Shown here: positions 17,478-26,796 of the stretch, piece by piece | How the letters are laid out: each line of letters opens with the position of its first letter | Numbering within the stretch: position 1 is the first letter of the stretch | Assembly (NCBI GenBank): GCA_030540085.1 | Contig: JAUNWY010000007.1 | Coordinates: forward strand, 1 to 64,000 | Reading direction: 5' to 3' | Source of the DNA: Eggerthella sp. | Lineage (GTDB): Bacteria; Actinomycetota; Coriobacteriia; Coriobacteriales; Eggerthellaceae | Length of the DNA: 64,000 nucleotides | Notes under the pieces: model-generated | What the model was told of the DNA's origin: nothing | Databases searched by the model: none | Seen by the model: the letters and a program-made list of their open reading frames with translations, nothing else | Position numbers and translations under genes: made by a program

Positions 17478-19865
17478 TTATCGATCTTCCCTGGTGAAGC
17501 TCTTCGCCGAGCTCACTGCTTTTTTGATCTTTCGGGGCAGCCACGTTATCGCGCGTCCAATTTTCCAAGAATTCGCTTCTTTAAACTGGATAATTTTTTT
17601 ATTGAGTCCCGAAATCTCATTCCTACATTGGCTGATTTCTTTGTTGAGTCTCAAAATCTCGCCCTTACTCCAGCGTAAATCGGCATTTTTCCGATTTACG
17701 CCCTCAGAATAGGCCGCCAAATACGTTTCCCACATCAGCGGCGGAGTAAGTCTGCGAGACTCCTGGTCCTTAAGCGAGCCAAGCACTGTCTGCCAGAATT
17801 TCAAAAAGTTAAACTCAGCCAATTCTTCAGAGCTCTCCCTTGCAGCTCTTCCCATGCTACAGCACAATTCTTCATCGCTCAAAATCTTAATGAGTTCATT
17901 GGCAAGGCCATCAACATCGCCAAACGGAACTGTTCTTATTCCACGACCATCCTGAGCAAGCGTCAAATAAGGCAACTCGAACATCACGCATGGCAAACCG
18001 AAGGTTTTGCTTTCAGCAAGCGTTAACGGATAGCCCTCTTTTGCTTCACCAGTCATCACGAACACACGCGCTTTTGAATAGAAAGATGCTTGATCTTCCG
18101 TCCATGCCACTTTTTCTATACGGGCCCTCGCTGGAGACGATTCGACAAGCTTGTTGATTTTGTCCTCATAAGACTGATCGCTTGCCGATCCCACCATGGT
18201 CAAAATTGCATCAGGAACTACATTTGCGACTATCTTGAATGCATCTAAAATGGCCTCGGGGTGTTTTTCGGGAACAACACGAGCCAACCACAGGATTCGT
18301 TTTTTGCTCGAACACAAGTCAACTGGAGAAACGCTTGCGGTTGAGAACGTTGGCGGATTGATAGCCACGTGCACATTGTTGTTAAACATCCGCCAAAACG
18401 AAGCATCGGTTTCGCTTAAAGATACTATGGCATCCGCATGAGCATACACATATGGCATGACGGCAAAATACGGGTCTGCGCTAAATGCATAATGCGAGAA
18501 AATTCCATGACAATGAATGCAAAAAGCAACGCCATGCGCTTTGAGGGTCATCATGTCCCAAGGAAGGGCCTTATCAATCCAGCCATGATAGACAACCCGG
18601 TCAACATCATAGAAGCTCAAAGCACGGCAGATTGCCTCTTCGCGCTCGAATGCCGACCTGGAAGTCCTTCCTATCGAAGGAAGCACGCAGCACTCATCCA
18701 CTCCCATCTCTTTTAAAGCAAGGCTATCCGCTTCTTTGTCCAGAAACAGAAGAACACGATAGCCGAGACCCTTCCAGATTTTGATGACGTTGCACAAAAC
18801 CCCTTCAACGCCACCACCGGTAATTTGACGATAGTAAGTTGCAATAAATCGGCAGTCGGGGCGTTTATCGGCGAGACCAAACGCGGACATACCCCGAAAC
18901 AGAAGTAACTCATCGTCAAGATACTGCTCACGCAATGCGGAAACGGAGAGAGCAGGACCCCACTCTTCCATCAGTTGCTTGATAGCAAAATGTCGCTCGG
19001 AGGGAGCGAGGCAGGATTTGCACCGAAAAGCACAATCGGAGGCAAGCTTGAGCCCCACCCTTAAGGCGCCTTCCGAATGAAAGTCATCACGAGAGACGGA
19101 ATCAAGAAAAGCCTCGATCGCATCATAAGCAGCACGAGCCTTCAAGCATTCACGATACTCATCAATAGAAATCCTTTGAGGGGAATCTTGCCCGCCTCTA
19201 AAAGGGAACCTACAAAGTAAACCGCCCTTGAGCCCGTAGTACTTTTTTGCAAAATAAGTCAAAGCGAAAAAGGCAACGGCATCATCGCTGCACTGAACCT
19301 CGTCAACAGAAATCAAGCTGAATGCCTTCTTGCACAGCTGAAGGTCAAAGCACTTGCCAACAAGGTCCCAGGCGTATTCGCCCTCCACAAAGCAGGATTT
19401 AAAAATGCTGTCTCCTGCCAAATATCCATCAAAGGGCGCATGCAGCCTTTCTTTCTCTTTCTTCCTCGAACCAGATTCATCGCAAGAATGGCCAACGAAC
19501 TCCAAGCCAAAGTGCAAGATGTCAATCTTCTGTTTCGAGAGCTCCAATCTCAAAACAGAGAGAGCGTCCTCAGCCAGCTCGCCATCGGCCCCTAGGAAAA
19601 GGACATGGGTTCCAGATGCGTTTTGAACTCCCGCTTTACGCGCTTTGAGGCGCCCGGAATTCGCCTCGACCCCAACCACGTTTATATTTCCAAAACGGGT
19701 TGCAAGGCCCTGAGCTACAGCAAAGGTTTCATCGTTGCTGAAATCACCCACGATGATTATTTCATCGCCCCGCTCCATCTGAGGCTCGATGCGCTCAATA
19801 GCTCGCCCGAGATTTTGCGAAATGCTCCAAGCAGGGATAACTATAGAAAAAGAAACCGAAGCCAT
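17478..19865 (-). CDS. Two-domain glycosyltransferase (GT2 plus GT4) with coiled-coil tail
   Basis: A 795-residue fusion. The N-terminal GT2-like domain (FSIVIPAWSISQNLG) carries NSGRLKARKAG, but where most relatives have a D.D motif it reads FLGADGE, so its activity may be changed. The GT4 domain in the second half has RILWLARVVPEKHPEAI and the donor-site motif EGYPLTLAESKTFGLP. The last about 60 residues form a likely coiled coil followed by a basic helix. The ATG at 19865 follows AGGAAGAGG; the frame can extend 9 residues upstream without a site. It is in the long operon between wecC and the CDP-polyol transferase fusion. Confidence 0.83.
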   Translation of the reverse strand: MASVSFSIVIPAWSISQNLGRAIERIEPQMERGDEIIIVGDFSNDETFAVAQGLATRFGNINVVGVEANSGRLKARKAGVQNASGTHVLFLGADGELAEDALSVLRLELSKQKIDILHFGLEFVGHSCDESGSRKKEKERLHAPFDGYLAGDSIFKSCFVEGEYAWDLVGKCFDLQLCKKAFSLISVDEVQCSDDAVAFFALTYFAKKYYGLKGGLLCRFPFRGGQDSPQRISIDEYRECLKARAAYDAIEAFLDSVSRDDFHSEGALRVGLKLASDCAFRCKSCLAPSERHFAIKQLMEEWGPALSVSALREQYLDDELLLFRGMSAFGLADKRPDCRFIATYYRQITGGGVEGVLCNVIKIWKGLGYRVLLFLDKEADSLALKEMGVDECCVLPSIGRTSRSAFEREEAICRALSFYDVDRVVYHGWIDKALPWDMMTLKAHGVAFCIHCHGIFSHYAFSADPYFAVMPYVYAHADAIVSLSETDASFWRMFNNNVHVAINPPTFSTASVSPVDLCSSKKRILWLARVVPEKHPEAILDAFKIVANVVPDAILTMVGSASDQSYEDKINKLVESSPARARIEKVAWTEDQASFYSKARVFVMTGEAKEGYPLTLAESKTFGLPCVMFELPYLTLAQDGRGIRTVPFGDVDGLANELIKILSDEELCCSMGRAARESSEELAEFNFLKFWQTVLGSLKDQESRRLTPPLMWETYLAAYSEGVNRKNADLRWSKGEILRLNKEISQCRNEISGLNKKIIQFKEANSWKIGRAITWLPRKIKKAVSSAKSFTREDR

Positions 19866-19912
19866 GTAATTCCTCTTCCTTCTCAGGCGCACAGCAAAGG
19901 GAGCTAATCTCC

Positions 19913-22096
19913 CTACTGACGGTTTAGGCGCTCCTCTGCCTCAAGCAGGGAATCAGCAGCAACGGATTTAAGACCCCCGGTCTGCTTGCATGCTTCAACA
20001 AACCTCAAGGCAACAGCTTTCTCTTCTGGCAAAAGGGATACTCGTTTTTCTTCTGCCTCCCTTAGCGTAGCCACAATATCGCGAGATACGATCCTCCTCC
20101 ATAAAGCAGTTACCTCTCGATCGGACACACCGTACTTTTCAAGCAGATCCAGAACGGCACGATAGATACGGAAACTAGAATGGACATCATTCCATGAAAA
20201 TCTCGATGCATGGTGCTTGAGGGGATCGAAGGAAACGTAATAATAATCATAATCAGCCGCGACGGAAACACGATTTGCCCGCAAGTAAGCCTCAAGGACA
20301 AACGGGATATCCTCAGGCATATCCAAGGGAAAATGCAAGTCTTCGATCAGCTCCCTGCGAAACAATTTCAACGGCGCAAAGGACCAGAGCACCTTCGTGC
20401 GCTCCAAACTTGCCTCTGCCTGATTGCGTTTAAACATGCTTTGCGGCACTTCTCTGCCGTTTTCACCGTACATCTTCACCAGCAACACATCACTGCCCCA
20501 TTCGACAGCATGATCGAGCATTCTCTCGATAGATTCGCCGCTCAAATAATCATCTGAGTCGAGAAAAAATACGTACTTTCCGCAAGCCCTAGATAAACCT
20601 TTGTTGCGAGGAGCAGACGGAGAACCCGATGCTTCATCAAGTCGTTGCATTACGAACAAATCGAGATATTTCGCTTTATAACGCTGAAGAACTTGCCAAG
20701 TATCATCCGACGAGCAATCGTCAGTCACTAAAACTTCCATGCGCTCTCGCGGATATGATTGGGCAAGCACGGATTCGAGAGCCCTCTCAAGCCCACGCGC
20801 ATCGTTGCGTGTTGGGATGACTATGCTGACATCAATACCATTTGGCTCGGAAACCGCCAAAACTTCTGCAGCCTTGCATTTTCCTGGAGCATTCAGCGGG
20901 GACGAAAACATCCGATCATAGATCCGCTCAGTCGAACGTCCGTCGCATGACCCCATAAACTTACGACGGAACGAGTCAACCCTCTCGGCGTCAAAAAGCT
21001 CATCCACGTGCTCCAGCCAATCAACCAGCGCCTCGCTGTCCCCAAACACCGGACCAGGCGTCAGTTCATCGTAATCGTAGTAAAAGCCGCGCCAATCGCC
21101 ATAGTCCTCCAGGTCGTACGCAAAAAATGCCATTGGGCGACCGAACAGAGAGTATTCGAATACTAGGGACGAATAGTCAGACACGCACACGTCGGAAACA
21201 GCCAGAAGCTCATCGATAGGCAGGTCACCGGACACCTGGAAGGCGAACTCCTTGCAGGTATCAGGAATAGGCGGCAGTTTCTTTACGAAGGGATGGTGTT
21301 TAATAAGCAACACGCACTCGTGACCAAGACGCTGCCGCATTAAATCAATATCAAGTTGATCGGGGCCCTTCGCAGAAGCCACCCTCCCACGGAAGGTTGG
21401 CGCGTACAAAATGACCTTCTTGCCGGCAATCTGCGGCACAGCGTCCTCAACGTGCTGGCGTGCTTCCTCAAGAAAAGCTGGATCAAAAAACTTATCAGTA
21501 CGACTGACCCCAATAGGCTGCACGACACCAGGTTGGTCTTCCAGCACCATGGCTTCTTCGTAGGCCCACACAACCTCAGGGCTGCTTACCGTAACCAACG
21601 ATAGGTTCTTGTAGAACGGGTGTCGCAGTAAGTCTTCCCTGCTGCCGCCGAATTTTAATTCAGCAGTGCTCATGCCCCATTTCTTGAAAGCGCCACACGC
21701 ATGCCACAACTGAATAGCCTTCGTTTCGGGGCGCATCTTAATGCAGCTAACCAAGTCCGACGCGTCCGAAAGCACTACCACCTCAGCACGGGAAATGTCA
21801 TGCAACGCGTTGATGCAATTTTTCAAATACTGCTTGTACGACACATGGTTCTGCGCCAACGAAACATAGCACGGCTTCTTGGTCGGATCGTCCTCAAGAC
21901 GGCGGAACAGCAAATCGAAGCTATCGGGCATATCCTGTTCCTTGGTCTCTAAAAACAGGACCCTCCCTTTAGCCACCGGCTTCCTGGCAAAGTAGAGATA
22001 GGCCAACGGAAAGATGAACGATAGTGTTGCATCTTTGATTGCCCGTTTTGTTTTTCGCTTTAGTTTCTTCTTCGCAGCTTTAATACCTTTTTTCAA
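19913..22096 (-). CDS. CDP-polyol phosphotransferase (TagF-like) fused to GT2
   Basis: A 727-residue bifunctional candidate. Residues about 50-390 resemble teichoic-acid CDP-glycerol/CDP-ribitol phosphotransferases: IQLWHACGAFKKWG, KKVILYAPTFRG, LIKHHP, and SDYSSLVFEYSLFGRPMAF. A GT2 domain follows from about 425: VSIVIPTRNDARGLE, TDDCSSDDTW and FLDSDDYL. The very basic N-terminus would suit membrane association. It lies 20 bases after a second CDP-polyol transferase gene. The fusion suggests that one protein alternates polyol-phosphate and sugar addition, giving a mixed repeat. Polyol and sugar identities are inferred only from the tarI/tarJ neighbours. Confidence 0.85.
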   Translation of the reverse strand: MKKGIKAAKKKLKRKTKRAIKDATLSFIFPLAYLYFARKPVAKGRVLFLETKEQDMPDSFDLLFRRLEDDPTKKPCYVSLAQNHVSYKQYLKNCINALHDISRAEVVVLSDASDLVSCIKMRPETKAIQLWHACGAFKKWGMSTAELKFGGSREDLLRHPFYKNLSLVTVSSPEVVWAYEEAMVLEDQPGVVQPIGVSRTDKFFDPAFLEEARQHVEDAVPQIAGKKVILYAPTFRGRVASAKGPDQLDIDLMRQRLGHECVLLIKHHPFVKKLPPIPDTCKEFAFQVSGDLPIDELLAVSDVCVSDYSSLVFEYSLFGRPMAFFAYDLEDYGDWRGFYYDYDELTPGPVFGDSEALVDWLEHVDELFDAERVDSFRRKFMGSCDGRSTERIYDRMFSSPLNAPGKCKAAEVLAVSEPNGIDVSIVIPTRNDARGLERALESVLAQSYPRERMEVLVTDDCSSDDTWQVLQRYKAKYLDLFVMQRLDEASGSPSAPRNKGLSRACGKYVFFLDSDDYLSGESIERMLDHAVEWGSDVLLVKMYGENGREVPQSMFKRNQAEASLERTKVLWSFAPLKLFRRELIEDLHFPLDMPEDIPFVLEAYLRANRVSVAADYDYYYVSFDPLKHHASRFSWNDVHSSFRIYRAVLDLLEKYGVSDREVTALWRRIVSRDIVATLREAEEKRVSLLPEEKAVALRFVEACKQTGGLKSVAADSLLEAEERLNRQ

Positions 22097-22116
22097 TTCG
22101 TTTTCCTAACAAATGA

Positions 22117-23316
22117 CTACACGCAGGCAGAAGCCTCAGCTACTTCTAATCGGCCGAATAAACCAGGATACGCTTGGTAAATAAAAGCGGCGATTTCCTC
22201 AGCAGGGTTGCATCCCGACCCCTCAAAGGCAGAACCCACAAATCGTTCCATTTCATCCCAAGGGTATTCCTCGGGGCAGGCAAGCCACGCAGAAAGCTTA
22301 TTGCTTAATTCGTCATCGGTGCGTGCCACCAAACTCGGGCACATCTCTTCTGGATCAACGTTCAGCCCAGGCGAAACACGGTAATGCTCAATGTCGGGAA
22401 CATAGAACAGCACCATTTTTCCCAGCAAGTACGCCTCATACACAATGGATGAATAATCGGTTACCACCATCTGGGCAGAAAGCAGACCAGCGGGGACGTC
22501 ACCCTTTGCATCGCTACCTGCAGCCAAGGGATGATCAGACCACAAAACATCATAGGAATGCGAATCCAACCGATCGAAGCCACGAGTCTCAAGATCGGCG
22601 AAAGGGTTCAAAGCCTTGTCGTATTTCCTAATGGTTGGCGCAAACAACGCAATCGGCCTGCCAGATCCTTTTGCCTCTGAACCAGCCTGCTGCTTTCGCA
22701 ACTCGAGCAGTTTGCGATATTCGGGACGCGAAAGCGGCACCACGCGCTCTATAGGGCAGTCGAATGCTTCGGCAAAGGCGGCACGCGCCCCTTCGCCAGA
22801 ACACACCACCCAGGAATTGTTGCGGTGGATCGAAAACTGTCGAGCCTCTTCCGAAGAATGCCCCTCTGCAACATCCAATGACTGACAGCCAAATTTCTTG
22901 AATGCCCCAAAGGCATGCCAGAGCTGAATTACCACTGGCTCTACGGGAAGCTCGTTGTGTCCCGCACTGCTACCCGCTACGGATTCGCACTTAAAGTTCA
23001 GCAGGCTAACCACGGGGTCGTAGCGGTCGATAACGCATACCTTACATCGTGCCAGGTGGTAGAGCTCTTTTAGCACCAGCCTCGAGTACGCTACCGTCGA
23101 AGAGCCTTTGAAATGCTGAGACAAATACACAGGCTTCAAGCCCCGTTGCTCAAAAGCGGCGCCACACTCAAGGTAGTCGTATGAAGGCTCATCCGCTTTG
23201 CGTGAGACAAACAGAACCTCGTTTTTGCGCCCAGAGAAGCAGAACAGACGGTAAAGCCCGTTGAAAACCAAGCGCGCTACCCCAGCTGCCATCCCTTTCG
23301 CCTTGGATACCGTCAT
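22117..23316 (-). CDS. CDP-glycerol/CDP-ribitol phosphotransferase family protein
   Basis: A 399-residue teichoic-acid enzyme of the TagB/TagF/TarL family, which transfers polyol-phosphate units from CDP-polyols at the inner membrane face. The family motifs are VIQLWHAFGAFKKFG, ALFAPTIRKY, VVTDYSSIVYEAYLLGKM and FYVPDIEHY. It lies 3 bases after tarJ and shares the operon with tarI and tarJ, which favours ribitol-phosphate as the unit transferred. The single-domain form suggests either a primase or a polymerase; sequence alone cannot tell which. Confidence 0.88.
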   Translation of the reverse strand: MTVSKAKGMAAGVARLVFNGLYRLFCFSGRKNEVLFVSRKADEPSYDYLECGAAFEQRGLKPVYLSQHFKGSSTVAYSRLVLKELYHLARCKVCVIDRYDPVVSLLNFKCESVAGSSAGHNELPVEPVVIQLWHAFGAFKKFGCQSLDVAEGHSSEEARQFSIHRNNSWVVCSGEGARAAFAEAFDCPIERVVPLSRPEYRKLLELRKQQAGSEAKGSGRPIALFAPTIRKYDKALNPFADLETRGFDRLDSHSYDVLWSDHPLAAGSDAKGDVPAGLLSAQMVVTDYSSIVYEAYLLGKMVLFYVPDIEHYRVSPGLNVDPEEMCPSLVARTDDELSNKLSAWLACPEEYPWDEMERFVGSAFEGSGCNPAEEIAAFIYQAYPGLFGRLEVAEASACV

Positions 23317-23319
23317 AGC

Positions 23320-24348
23320 CTACACATTCCATTTCATGATGGTTTTACCGGCGTTTTTCCGTAAATCGGCTTCGAAAGCAGAGCTCATATCCGCTATAGC
23401 GCGAACATCAAATACATTGTCGACCAACGATTCCAAATATCTAGGAACCTCTGGGTGCTGGTCGTACAGGGAGGCAACCTTAATGAAATCGCTCCTGCCA
23501 CTTCGGCTGCTGCCAAATAGACGCAGACCCTTCTCCAAAACCATACGTGTATTTATTGAAACAGGATTTTCAGAAACGCCCAGAAGAGAAATGGTAGCTT
23601 CCGGCTTCACCATATCGATAATTTGATCGATGGCGGTAACTGAACCTTCGCCACCGCAGCACTCAAAAGCATGGTCCAAAGCGCCAGCGCTCGGCGAAAC
23701 ACTGTAGGAGAGGTGGGTTTCGTCCACAAAGGTAAAGTCGTTCATCTTGTAGCTGTTTCTGCCGAATACGCACACATGCGTATCGGGGAACCAGGTTTTA
23801 AGCAGCAGCGACACAATGAAACCCAAGTTGCCATCGCCCCACACTCCCACGCGAGCGCGGCGGGAATGGGCAATAGCATCGAAGCGCGCTACAGCATGAG
23901 CGGCAACACTCACCAGCTCGGTGAAGGCTGCAACTTCCATGCTTACGTTGTCTGGCAGAGCCACCACGCGTTGCGGCGGTAGCACAACCAGCTCCTGCAT
24001 AAACCCGTCAAAACCACTTCCGCAGAACTTGCTGGAACGCAGATAGTTTTCCGCAATTACCTCGTCCGTTTCACAAGGGGCGTTGGGCAGCAAGACAACC
24101 GTGCTGCCCACTTTGAACGTACCCGTAGGGTCGGAAACGACCACGCCTATCGCTTCGTGTATCAATGCCATGGGGAGCTTTTCCGCCAGCACTTGCGCAC
24201 TACGAGCACCACGGTAATAGCGCATGTCAGCATTACAGATAGAAAGGTGCGTCGGGCGCACGTACACGCACGATGCGCTTGCAGGCACATCAACTTGTAC
24301 GGGTTCGAAAACCCGCGGAGCAACAAGTCTGTAAACGCAATTGAGCAT
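23320..24348 (-). CDS. tarJ: Ribulose-5-phosphate reductase (TarJ-type alcohol dehydrogenase)
   Basis: Reduces ribulose 5-phosphate to ribitol 5-phosphate with NADPH, the first step to CDP-ribitol. The 342-residue protein has the medium-chain alcohol dehydrogenase layout: SICNADMRYYRG near residue 37, and a nucleotide-binding segment GVWGDGNLGFIVSLLLK at about 165. It lies 3 bases after tarI (IspD-type cytidylyltransferase) with a GGGGAG site overlapping the tarI stop, the standard tarIJ pairing. Assignment rests on family motifs plus this neighbour. Confidence 0.9.
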   Translation of the reverse strand: MLNCVYRLVAPRVFEPVQVDVPASASCVYVRPTHLSICNADMRYYRGARSAQVLAEKLPMALIHEAIGVVVSDPTGTFKVGSTVVLLPNAPCETDEVIAENYLRSSKFCGSGFDGFMQELVVLPPQRVVALPDNVSMEVAAFTELVSVAAHAVARFDAIAHSRRARVGVWGDGNLGFIVSLLLKTWFPDTHVCVFGRNSYKMNDFTFVDETHLSYSVSPSAGALDHAFECCGGEGSVTAIDQIIDMVKPEATISLLGVSENPVSINTRMVLEKGLRLFGSSRSGRSDFIKVASLYDQHPEVPRYLESLVDNVFDVRAIADMSSAFEADLRKNAGKTIMKWNV

Positions 24349-24351
24349 TAG

Positions 24352-25071
24352 CTACTCCCCTATCAGCGCCGATGCAACGCGCATATCCTGAGGGTAGGTA
24401 ATTTTCATGTTTGCCACATCACCACGCACCAAGGCAACCTTTTTGCCTCGAAGAACGAAGATCTTGCAAGCGTCGGTAAGGATCACTTCCTCTTCGTGCG
24501 TGAGGCTTTCCATAAGGTCTTTAAGCTGCAGCAGGTTGAAAGACTGGGGCGTTTGCCCCTGGTACAGGGAAATGCGATTGGGTATCTCCGCGATGAATTC
24601 ACCATCATCGCTTTGAACGATAGTGTCGGTTGCGGGAATAACCGTATCGCAGGCACCGCATTCGCGGGCCGCCTGGATGTTTTCCCTGATAATGCGGTGA
24701 GAAACGAAGGGGCGTACCGCATCGTGGGTAACAAGCACCGTTTCTTCGTTTACCTCATAGTTTTCGCACAGGTACGAAACGGCATCGCGGACAGTATCGT
24801 TACGAGTGTCGCCGCCGGGAATAACTACAACGCTGTTGCCGCATTCAGGAGCGTAGCGCTTTATGATGTCGCGCGTTTGCTGTACCCAGGCATCGGGGCA
24901 CAACACCAACACGGCATCAAACGAGTTTGATGCGCAGAACTTTTCGATGGTGTGCACAATAATGGGCTTCGACCCAAGCATAAGATACTGCTTGGGCTTT
25001 TCGGGATTCCCCATACGCGTGCCCGAACCACCGGCCAATACCGCGGCAAATACATTCTGCTTATCTGACAT
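24352..25071 (-). CDS. tarI: Ribitol-5-phosphate cytidylyltransferase
   Basis: Makes CDP-ribitol from ribitol 5-phosphate and CTP. The 239-residue protein has the IspD-type fold with the CTP loop AAVLAGGSGTRMGNPEKPKQY and the VTHDAVRPFV motif. IspD itself is closely related, but the immediate tarJ neighbour and teichoic-acid operon identify this as TarI. It is 9 bases downstream of the ABC transporter ATPase gene. Confidence 0.92.
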   Translation of the reverse strand: MSDKQNVFAAVLAGGSGTRMGNPEKPKQYLMLGSKPIIVHTIEKFCASNSFDAVLVLCPDAWVQQTRDIIKRYAPECGNSVVVIPGGDTRNDTVRDAVSYLCENYEVNEETVLVTHDAVRPFVSHRIIRENIQAARECGACDTVIPATDTIVQSDDGEFIAEIPNRISLYQGQTPQSFNLLQLKDLMESLTHEEEVILTDACKIFVLRGKKVALVRGDVANMKITYPQDMRVASALIGE

Positions 25072-25080
25072 GGCCAGCTC

Positions 25081-25878
25081 CTAGTAGTTCTTCTCGTAGT
25101 ACGCCGTGGCGTCTTCAATAGTGCTATCGTACACGCATTTGCCGTGGTCAAGCACCAAACCGCGGCTGCAAAATTCTTTCGCCGTAGCGCTGGCGTGGGT
25201 AACGAACAGTACCGTTACGTTTTCGTCCATCATAATTTCGCGAATGCGGGCAATACACTTTCGCTGAAAAGCGCGGTCACCCACAGAAAGGGCTTCGTCT
25301 ACCACCAGTATTTCAGGGTCGATGGCAACCGCAAAGGCAAAACCCAAGCGCGCCTTCATGCCACTGGAATACGTACGCATGGGCTGATCGATATACACAC
25401 CCAGCTCAGCGAAGTCGATTACTTTAGGCTCAATCTCCTTGATTTCTTCGCGCATTAAGCCAAGAATCTGTCCACGAAGTGCTATATTTTCGCGCCCGGT
25501 CAATTGCTTATCAAACCCAGCGGTAAGCTCCAGCAATGCACTTACGCGCCCCCTTACCTCCACCGTGCCTTCGGTGGGGTGAGTAACGCCCGTGACCATT
25601 TTCAGCGCCGTGCTTTTACCGGCGCCATTGCGGCCCAAAAACGCCACCGCTTCGCCTTTCCTGATCTCAAAGGAAAGATCGTCACTGGCATTCACGCTGC
25701 CAAGGAACATGCCTTCTTTCCTGATGTTGAAAATGCCCAGGAAGCGCGCCTTGTCGTTCTTGTACAGGTTGTACGTTTTGGTTACGTGGTCGAAGCGAAT
25801 TACCACTTCGTTGCTCACACTGGTTTTATGCAGGTTCTTTGCGTCGCCGAGGTTGGGCTTTGGTTCGTTAGAGGACAT
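25081..25878 (-). CDS. tagH: Teichoic-acid ABC exporter, ATP-binding protein (copy 1)
   Basis: ATPase subunit that drives export of lipid-linked polymer. It has Walker A GRNGAGKST, the signature YSSGM, Walker B EILVVDEALS, and the switch histidine in LFVTHAS. At 265 residues it is the short form without a C-terminal extension, unlike the copy at 56003. Its start overlaps the end of tagG by 11 bases, showing coupling. The TagGH pair heads the tarIJ operon and so most likely exports the ribitol-phosphate polymer. Confidence 0.92.
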   Translation of the reverse strand: MSSNEPKPNLGDAKNLHKTSVSNEVVIRFDHVTKTYNLYKNDKARFLGIFNIRKEGMFLGSVNASDDLSFEIRKGEAVAFLGRNGAGKSTALKMVTGVTHPTEGTVEVRGRVSALLELTAGFDKQLTGRENIALRGQILGLMREEIKEIEPKVIDFAELGVYIDQPMRTYSSGMKARLGFAFAVAIDPEILVVDEALSVGDRAFQRKCIARIREIMMDENVTVLFVTHASATAKEFCSRGLVLDHGKCVYDSTIEDATAYYEKNY

Positions 25879-26683
25879 CGGCCACCTCTTCGTTCAACTT
25901 CTTGTACACCAGCACCGCAAGCGCCAGGGTAATTACGAACACCACCACAAACCCACCACAGAGCATAGGGTCGTTCCAGAACCAGGTTTTATCGTAAAAC
26001 GCGCCACGGAACGAAGTTACGAAGAAGGTAATGGGATTGAACGCCATAATGCCTTGTACCCAGTCGAGTGGGACGCTCTTCACGTCGAAGATAACGCCTG
26101 AAAGCCAGAAAAACGGAGTAGACATGGCATTCATCAGGTTTTTTACGTCTTTGCTGATAGCCGAAAGATGGCTAAACAGAATGGAAACCAAATCCCAGAA
26201 CACGAACATGAGAACAAGCAGGATGGGAACTTGCAGCAGATACACATCGAACTGCATGCCACAAGCAGCGTAGATAGCAAACAGAGCAACCATGAGCATC
26301 AGTTGCACCAGCATGGTTGCGCTAACGTAGATGGTGGAAATGGCACTGAGCGGGAACTTGATCTTGTTAACCAAGTAAGGGTATCGGTGCATTACATCAA
26401 TACCCGCCCCTAGCATATCCTGCATAAAGAACCAGGGGATAAGCCCCGCACACAGCCATAAGATATACGGAGGAGCAGAAGCGTCTGCCGCACCGCTGCC
26501 CACACGCAGGCCAATGTCGAGTGCAAACCAGAAGCAAAATATGTACATGGCAGGCTTTACGAAGAACCATGCCCAAGAAAGAACCGCGCCGCGGCTTTTT
26601 TTCACCAACTCAAAAACGGCCAAGCGACTAATTTGCTTGCGCCATTCCCAATTGTCTTTCAGTATGGTGTTTAAGGCTCCCAA
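25868..26683 (-). CDS. tagG: Teichoic-acid ABC exporter, permease (copy 1)
   Basis: A 271-residue ABC-2 type permease with six hydrophobic segments and the usual short basic N-terminus before the first helix. It pairs with the overlapping tagH. The exporter moves undecaprenyl-linked teichoic acid to the outer face, where LCP proteins such as those at 8295-10402 could attach it. It is the first gene of the large minus-strand operon; the divergent gap at 26684-26796 should hold its promoter. It is homologous to the second permease at 57800. Confidence 0.92.
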   Translation of the reverse strand: MGALNTILKDNWEWRKQISRLAVFELVKKSRGAVLSWAWFFVKPAMYIFCFWFALDIGLRVGSGAADASAPPYILWLCAGLIPWFFMQDMLGAGIDVMHRYPYLVNKIKFPLSAISTIYVSATMLVQLMLMVALFAIYAACGMQFDVYLLQVPILLVLMFVFWDLVSILFSHLSAISKDVKNLMNAMSTPFFWLSGVIFDVKSVPLDWVQGIMAFNPITFFVTSFRGAFYDKTWFWNDPMLCGGFVVVFVITLALAVLVYKKLNEEVADVL

Positions 26684-26796
26684 TAAACCGGCCCTTACTT
26701 AACATGAATAATTCCAAGCCTCGATGTTAGCATGGCAACATATCTTTAACAATTTGATGGCATGCTTCTCCATTTGCGCCGATAGGTACCTAGCTT

